Shown one piece after another: positions 33,495 to 36,364 of a stretch of 36,364 nt of DNA. Under the pieces are notes generated by a model. It made no database searches and had not been told where the DNA came from. It saw only the letters and a program-made list of their open reading frames with translations. The first letter of the stretch is position 1. Each line of letters starts with the position of its first letter. The position numbers and the translations under genes are program-made. The DNA comes from CACKLF01 sp002725175 (GTDB taxonomy: Bacteria; Pseudomonadota; Alphaproteobacteria; Rhodobacterales; Rhodobacteraceae): assembly GCA_002725175.2 (NCBI GenBank), contig PBQX02000086.1, forward strand, positions 1 to 36,364, written 5' to 3'.

Positions 33495-34313
33495 CTAAAA
33501 ATANCCTAAAAAAATAATAATGAAGGACCCGAATAAAATTCTATAAATTACAAACGGCAAAAACGATATTTTCTGAATAAATCGAAAAAAAACTTTGATC
33601 GAAACAAAGGCTGCAAAATAGGAAAAANCCACACAATAAATTACATCGATTAAATTTTGAGCAAAAAAATCTGTGCTCGATGGGGTAAAAATCTCAAGTA
33701 CCAGTAAAACGCTTGAACCAAGAATGGTTGGAATAGACATTATGAGAGAAAGATGTGCAGCGTCAAAGTTTCTAAATCCCCTTATGAGNGCGCCTGTAAT
33801 ACANCAACCCGATCGAGATGCTCCTGGAATTATAGCAAATGATTGCCAAAAACCTATGTAAATAGCATCTGACAAACTGAATTCTTCTATAAATCGTTTT
33901 TTTGTACATATTTTATCCGCAAGTAATAGTGGGATAGAAAATACTATGCTGGCAATTGCAATTACGTAAATACTCCTTAGGTGGTTAATTAAATCAAATA
34001 AAACAAAAACAATTGTCATCAATACTATTGGGGCCGTAGCGATTAAAACAAGAAGGAATATTCTAGAGTCTTTTGATTTATCCTTTTTAAATAAAACTTC
34101 GATTAGGCCTCTGAAAAGTGTAGATAAGTCCTTATGAAAAATATGACACACTGCCATAAGTGACCCTAAATGTACGGCTATATCTATGCCTATACTTTGC
34201 TTTTCGATGTAGAAAAAAAGAGGTAAAATTGAAAGGTGCGCTGATGAGGACACGGGAATAAATTCAGTTAAACCCTGAATTGTTGCTAACAATATTAAAT
34301 GAAAGAACCCCAA
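33495..34313 (-). CDS. uppP: Undecaprenyl-diphosphate phosphatase UppP (BacA)
   Basis: UppP recycles undecaprenyl pyrophosphate to the monophosphate used in cell-wall synthesis. The protein has the two conserved loops: GLTEFIPVSSSAHL near the N-terminus and PGASRSG in the second half, with the catalytic Glu/Ser/Arg residues, among about eight membrane segments. I chose a TTG start at 34313, which gives 272 residues with the family-typical beginning. The frame is open 37 codons further upstream, but that part is not family-like. It is the convergent neighbour of the NDUFA9-like gene. No factor besides the loops is needed to recognise it. Confidence 0.92.
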   Translation of the reverse strand: MGFFHLILLATIQGLTEFIPVSSSAHLSILPLFFYIEKQSIGIDIAVHLGSLMAVCHIFHKDLSTLFRGLIEVLFKKDKSKDSRIFLLVLIATAPIVLMTIVFVLFDLINHLRSIYVIAIASIVFSIPLLLADKICTKKRFIEEFSLSDAIYIGFWQSFAIIPGASRSGXCITGXLIRGFRNFDAAHLSLIMSIPTILGSSVLLVLEIFTPSSTDFFAQNLIDVIYCVXFSYFAAFVSIKVFFRFIQKISFLPFVIYRILFGSFIIIFLXYF

Positions 34314-34474
34314 AAGCCATCTTTCCCATTGACTAAATAATCTATATACACGTAATAATTTATTATATTCTCGAGAGCAAAGATAATAAATTCCACGGTA
34401 GAGGCTGAAACTAAAATAAACCAAACCAGTTTTTTCAAAAAAGAGCTAGATCTAATTATTATTAAATTATTGAA

Positions 34475-35140
34475 ATGAGACGTCTTTTTCATCTTCCCTT
34501 GTCCCCATTTAGTAGGAAAATTAGGCTGGTAATGGCTGAAAAAAAACTTGAGGTTGATTTGGTAGAAGAGCCTGTATGGCAAAAAAGACTCGAATTCTTA
34601 AAATTAAACGCAGCTGGAAAAGTGCCAGTATTACTAATTGAAGGAAAAGTTCTGTCTGAAAGTATTTCTATTTTTGAGTATTTGGAAGAGATCCATCCTG
34701 TACCTTCGCTCTTACCTTCTGAACCATTAAAGAAAGCTGAAGCTAGAAGGTTGAGTTTGTGGTTTGATGATAAATTCCACAAAGAAGTTACTGCAAACCT
34801 TCTTTATGAGCGCGTATACAAGAAAATATCTAAAACGGGACACCCAGATAGTGAAGCCATAAAAACAGGAGCAAAAAAAATAAAGTTCCATTTAGATTAT
34901 ATGAATTGGCTTTTAGAAAAGCGCAGGTGGTTGGCATGTGACTATATGACGATTGCAGATTTTTCAGCCGCAGCACATTTGTCGTGCTTAGATTACATAA
35001 ATGATGTTGATTGGGAGAGGTCAAAACTGGTCAAGGAGTGGTATGCTAAGATTAAGTCAAGACCCTCTTTTAGATCAATATTAGCAGATGTCCTCCCAGG
35101 ATTTGTGCCATCAGAGCAATATGCTGAATTAGACTTTTGA
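34475..35140 (+). CDS. fzlA: GST-like cell division protein FzlA
   Basis: The 221-residue protein has a thioredoxin-like N-terminal half (LSPFSRKIRLVMAEK, NAAGKVPVL, ESISIFEYLEE) and an all-helical C-terminal half (IADFSAAAHLSCLDYINDVDW), the glutathione S-transferase fold. In Alphaproteobacteria the FzlA branch of this fold binds FtsZ and promotes septal constriction, as shown in Caulobacter. The LSPFSRK active-site region without a clear catalytic Ser/Cys context and the C-terminal tail ending YAELDF resemble FzlA from memory. A plain GST cannot be excluded. The next gene, queG, overlaps its stop by 4 bases. Confidence 0.75.
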   Translation: MRRLFHLPLSPFSRKIRLVMAEKKLEVDLVEEPVWQKRLEFLKLNAAGKVPVLLIEGKVLSESISIFEYLEEIHPVPSLLPSEPLKKAEARRLSLWFDDKFHKEVTANLLYERVYKKISKTGHPDSEAIKTGAKKIKFHLDYMNWLLEKRRWLACDYMTIADFSAAAHLSCLDYINDVDWERSKLVKEWYAKIKSRPSFRSILADVLPGFVPSEQYAELDF

Positions 35141-36195
35141 TTTTAGATTCATTAGAAAAATCTAACTGGATAAAGCGAGAGGCTCTAAGGATAGGTTTCA
35201 GTTCTTGTAGTATTACGGAACCAAGCATCTCTAAAAACGCGAAAAATGATTTCAAATCCTTCCTATCAAAAAATTATTTTGGACAGATGAATTGGATGAA
35301 CGAAAGAGTCCATTTCAGATTAGAACCAAAGTTACTTTGGAAAGAAGTGAAGTCAGTTGTTGTGCTAAGCGAAACGTATTTACATGATAAAAATGTTCTG
35401 GAGAATTTAGACAAAAAAAATAAAGGAAATATTTCGATTTATGCAAGAGGAGATGATTATCATAAAGTAATGAAAAAGAGATTAAAGAAGCTGGCTCAAA
35501 CTTTTGTTTCAGACTTATCTTGTCAAGTAAAGGTCTTCGTTGATACGGCACCAGTTTTAGAGAAAGTATTGGCCAGGCAATCTGGTTTGGGTTGGACAGG
35601 AAAGCACACTAACCTTGTAAGCAGAGATCTTGGAAACTGGTTTTTTATAGGGCTGATTTTTACCGATCTTAATTTGAATTTTGACAAAGCTGAAGATGAC
35701 CATTGTGGTAATTGTAGTGCGTGCGTAGATTCTTGCCCCACGAATGCTTTTACAGAGCCCTATAGGCTAGACGCTCGAAAATGTATTTCATATCTGACTA
35801 TTGAACACAAAGGGCCAATTGAATTGTCTTTGCGTGGGAAGTTAGGAAATAGAATTTATGGTTGTGACGATTGTTTGGCAGCATGTCCATGGAATAAATT
35901 TGCAAAAAAATCATCGGAAATAAGATACTCTGCAAGGCAGGATTTTGAATCACCTGATTTGCATCAACTTGTACTGTTGGACGATGCTAGCTTTAGAGAA
36001 AAGTTTTCAGGATCTCCTGTAAAAAGAATTGGGAGGGATAGATTTCTTAGAAATGTACTTTATGCTATAGGTAATTCAAAAATGAAGAGTTTTTTACCAG
36101 TAATTGAAAAAGTTTTAGTCAAAGAAGAGCAGAATTCCACAATTTTTGAAGCTGCTTTGTGGGCTAAGGGGTCGATCATAAATGGATGCCAATAA
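35137..36195 (+). CDS. queG: Epoxyqueuosine reductase QueG
   Basis: QueG is the cobalamin-dependent enzyme that reduces epoxyqueuosine to queuosine in tRNA. The 352-residue protein shows the conserved YARGDDYH (102-109), VDTAPVLEK (135-143, with the catalytic aspartate), and two [4Fe-4S] clusters. The cluster cysteines are C190, C193, C196 and C200 in CGNCSACVDSCP, then C216, C243, C246 and C250 in CDDCLAACP. The C-terminus resembles HEAT-like repeats. The start is a TTG at 35137 that overlaps the fzlA stop (TTGA); no in-frame ATG precedes the conserved region. Use of QueG implies a cobalamin supply. Confidence 0.94.
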   Translation: MILDSLEKSNWIKREALRIGFSSCSITEPSISKNAKNDFKSFLSKNYFGQMNWMNERVHFRLEPKLLWKEVKSVVVLSETYLHDKNVLENLDKKNKGNISIYARGDDYHKVMKKRLKKLAQTFVSDLSCQVKVFVDTAPVLEKVLARQSGLGWTGKHTNLVSRDLGNWFFIGLIFTDLNLNFDKAEDDHCGNCSACVDSCPTNAFTEPYRLDARKCISYLTIEHKGPIELSLRGKLGNRIYGCDDCLAACPWNKFAKKSSEIRYSARQDFESPDLHQLVLLDDASFREKFSGSPVKRIGRDRFLRNVLYAIGNSKMKSFLPVIEKVLVKEEQNSTIFEAALWAKGSIINGCQ

Positions 36196-36364
36196 AAGTA
36201 AAATAATATTATTTTTCGGCTTTGGCTACACAGCGGAGCGACTTTACAAGATTATGAAATTGGATGGATGGGAAGCATGTGCTAGTTCTAGAACACCTAA
36301 CTCAAAAAAAACAAATAATATAAAATTCTTTGATTTTTCTAGCGAAAAACGGAAGTTAGAAGAA
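36182..36364 (+). CDS. NAD-dependent epimerase/SDR-like protein, 3'-truncated by the window edge
   Basis: An ATG at 36182, overlapping the end of queG by 14 bases, opens a frame that runs to the window edge (61 residues). The start contains a hydrophobic strand and a Rossmann-like loop (IILFFGFGYTAERLYK) followed by a second strand (GWEACASSRT), which fits the YeeZ-type SDR/epimerase proteins often found after queG. The glycine pattern GFGYTA matches that group. Only the nucleotide-binding part is visible, so substrate and function are unknown. Confidence 0.65.
   Translation, partial: MDANKSKIILFFGFGYTAERLYKIMKLDGWEACASSRTPNSKKTNNIKFFDFSSEKRKLEE

Noticed and set aside
1..36364. CRISPR arrays, tRNAs, rRNAs, insertion sequences, phage genes, toxin-antitoxin pairs
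   Set aside because: I looked for regular repeats, cloverleaf-type GC-richer segments and the usual protein families on both strands and found none that I could support.

Overview
The window is a compact, visibly AT-rich stretch of an alphaproteobacterial chromosome. It contains about 36 protein genes and no rRNA, tRNA, CRISPR array, insertion sequence or prophage that I could find. Several things point to Alphaproteobacteria: the block rho-mnmE-mnmG-rsmG-parA-parB, the groups hemW / rdgB / rph / hrcA / grpE and rnd-kdsD-lptC-lptA-lptB-hpf-ptsN, an NDUFA9-like protein next to uppP, and an FzlA-type GST-like protein next to queG. From memory this order is closest to Rhodobacterales, and the base composition suggests a streamlined marine relative. 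The lineage call is an inference. The scattered N bases look like a population consensus, because most of them fall at third codon positions.

Layout. 1-1156 (+): the 3' part of hemE, then a HemG-type protoporphyrinogen oxidase. 1249-8063 (+): rho, mnmE, mnmG, rsmG, parA and parB, tightly packed. Two perfect parS sites (3865-3880 and 5758-5773) lie inside the first codons of mnmG and rsmG. 8060-19949 (-): rph, rdgB, then a roughly 9.3 kb purine cassette (xdhA, xdhB, xdhC, a BMP-type ABC transporter with one ATPase and two permeases, and its binding protein), closed by a hairpin terminator, then hemW. 20062-21811 (+): hrcA and grpE, divergent from rph. 21808-32351 (-): mutS, dnaJ, dnaK, ptsN, a short hpf, lptB, lptA, lptC, kdsD and a short RNase D. 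32501-33487 (+): NDUFA9-like protein. 33495-34313 (-): uppP. 34475-36364 (+): fzlA, queG and the start of an SDR/epimerase-like gene.

How the genes work together. Three sets are coherent. The first is chromosome segregation: ParA, ParB and two parS sites, close to hemE, which flanks the replication origin in Caulobacter. The second is purine acquisition and oxidation: a PnrA/BMP-like importer, a xanthine dehydrogenase with the catalytic residues of true XDHs, its XdhC chaperone, and RdgB translationally overlapped with xdhA. The third is envelope and LPS biogenesis (KdsD, LptC, LptA, LptB, UppP) beside stress proteins (DnaK, DnaJ, GrpE, HrcA, HPF). 

I did not find a clearly undescribed system. 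The points most worth a second look are the HemG-type enzyme in an alphaproteobacterium, the purine cassette placed between rdgB and hemW, the parS sites doubling as coding sequence, the short HPF, the DnaA box inside the dnaK promoter, and the clustered polymorphism mask.
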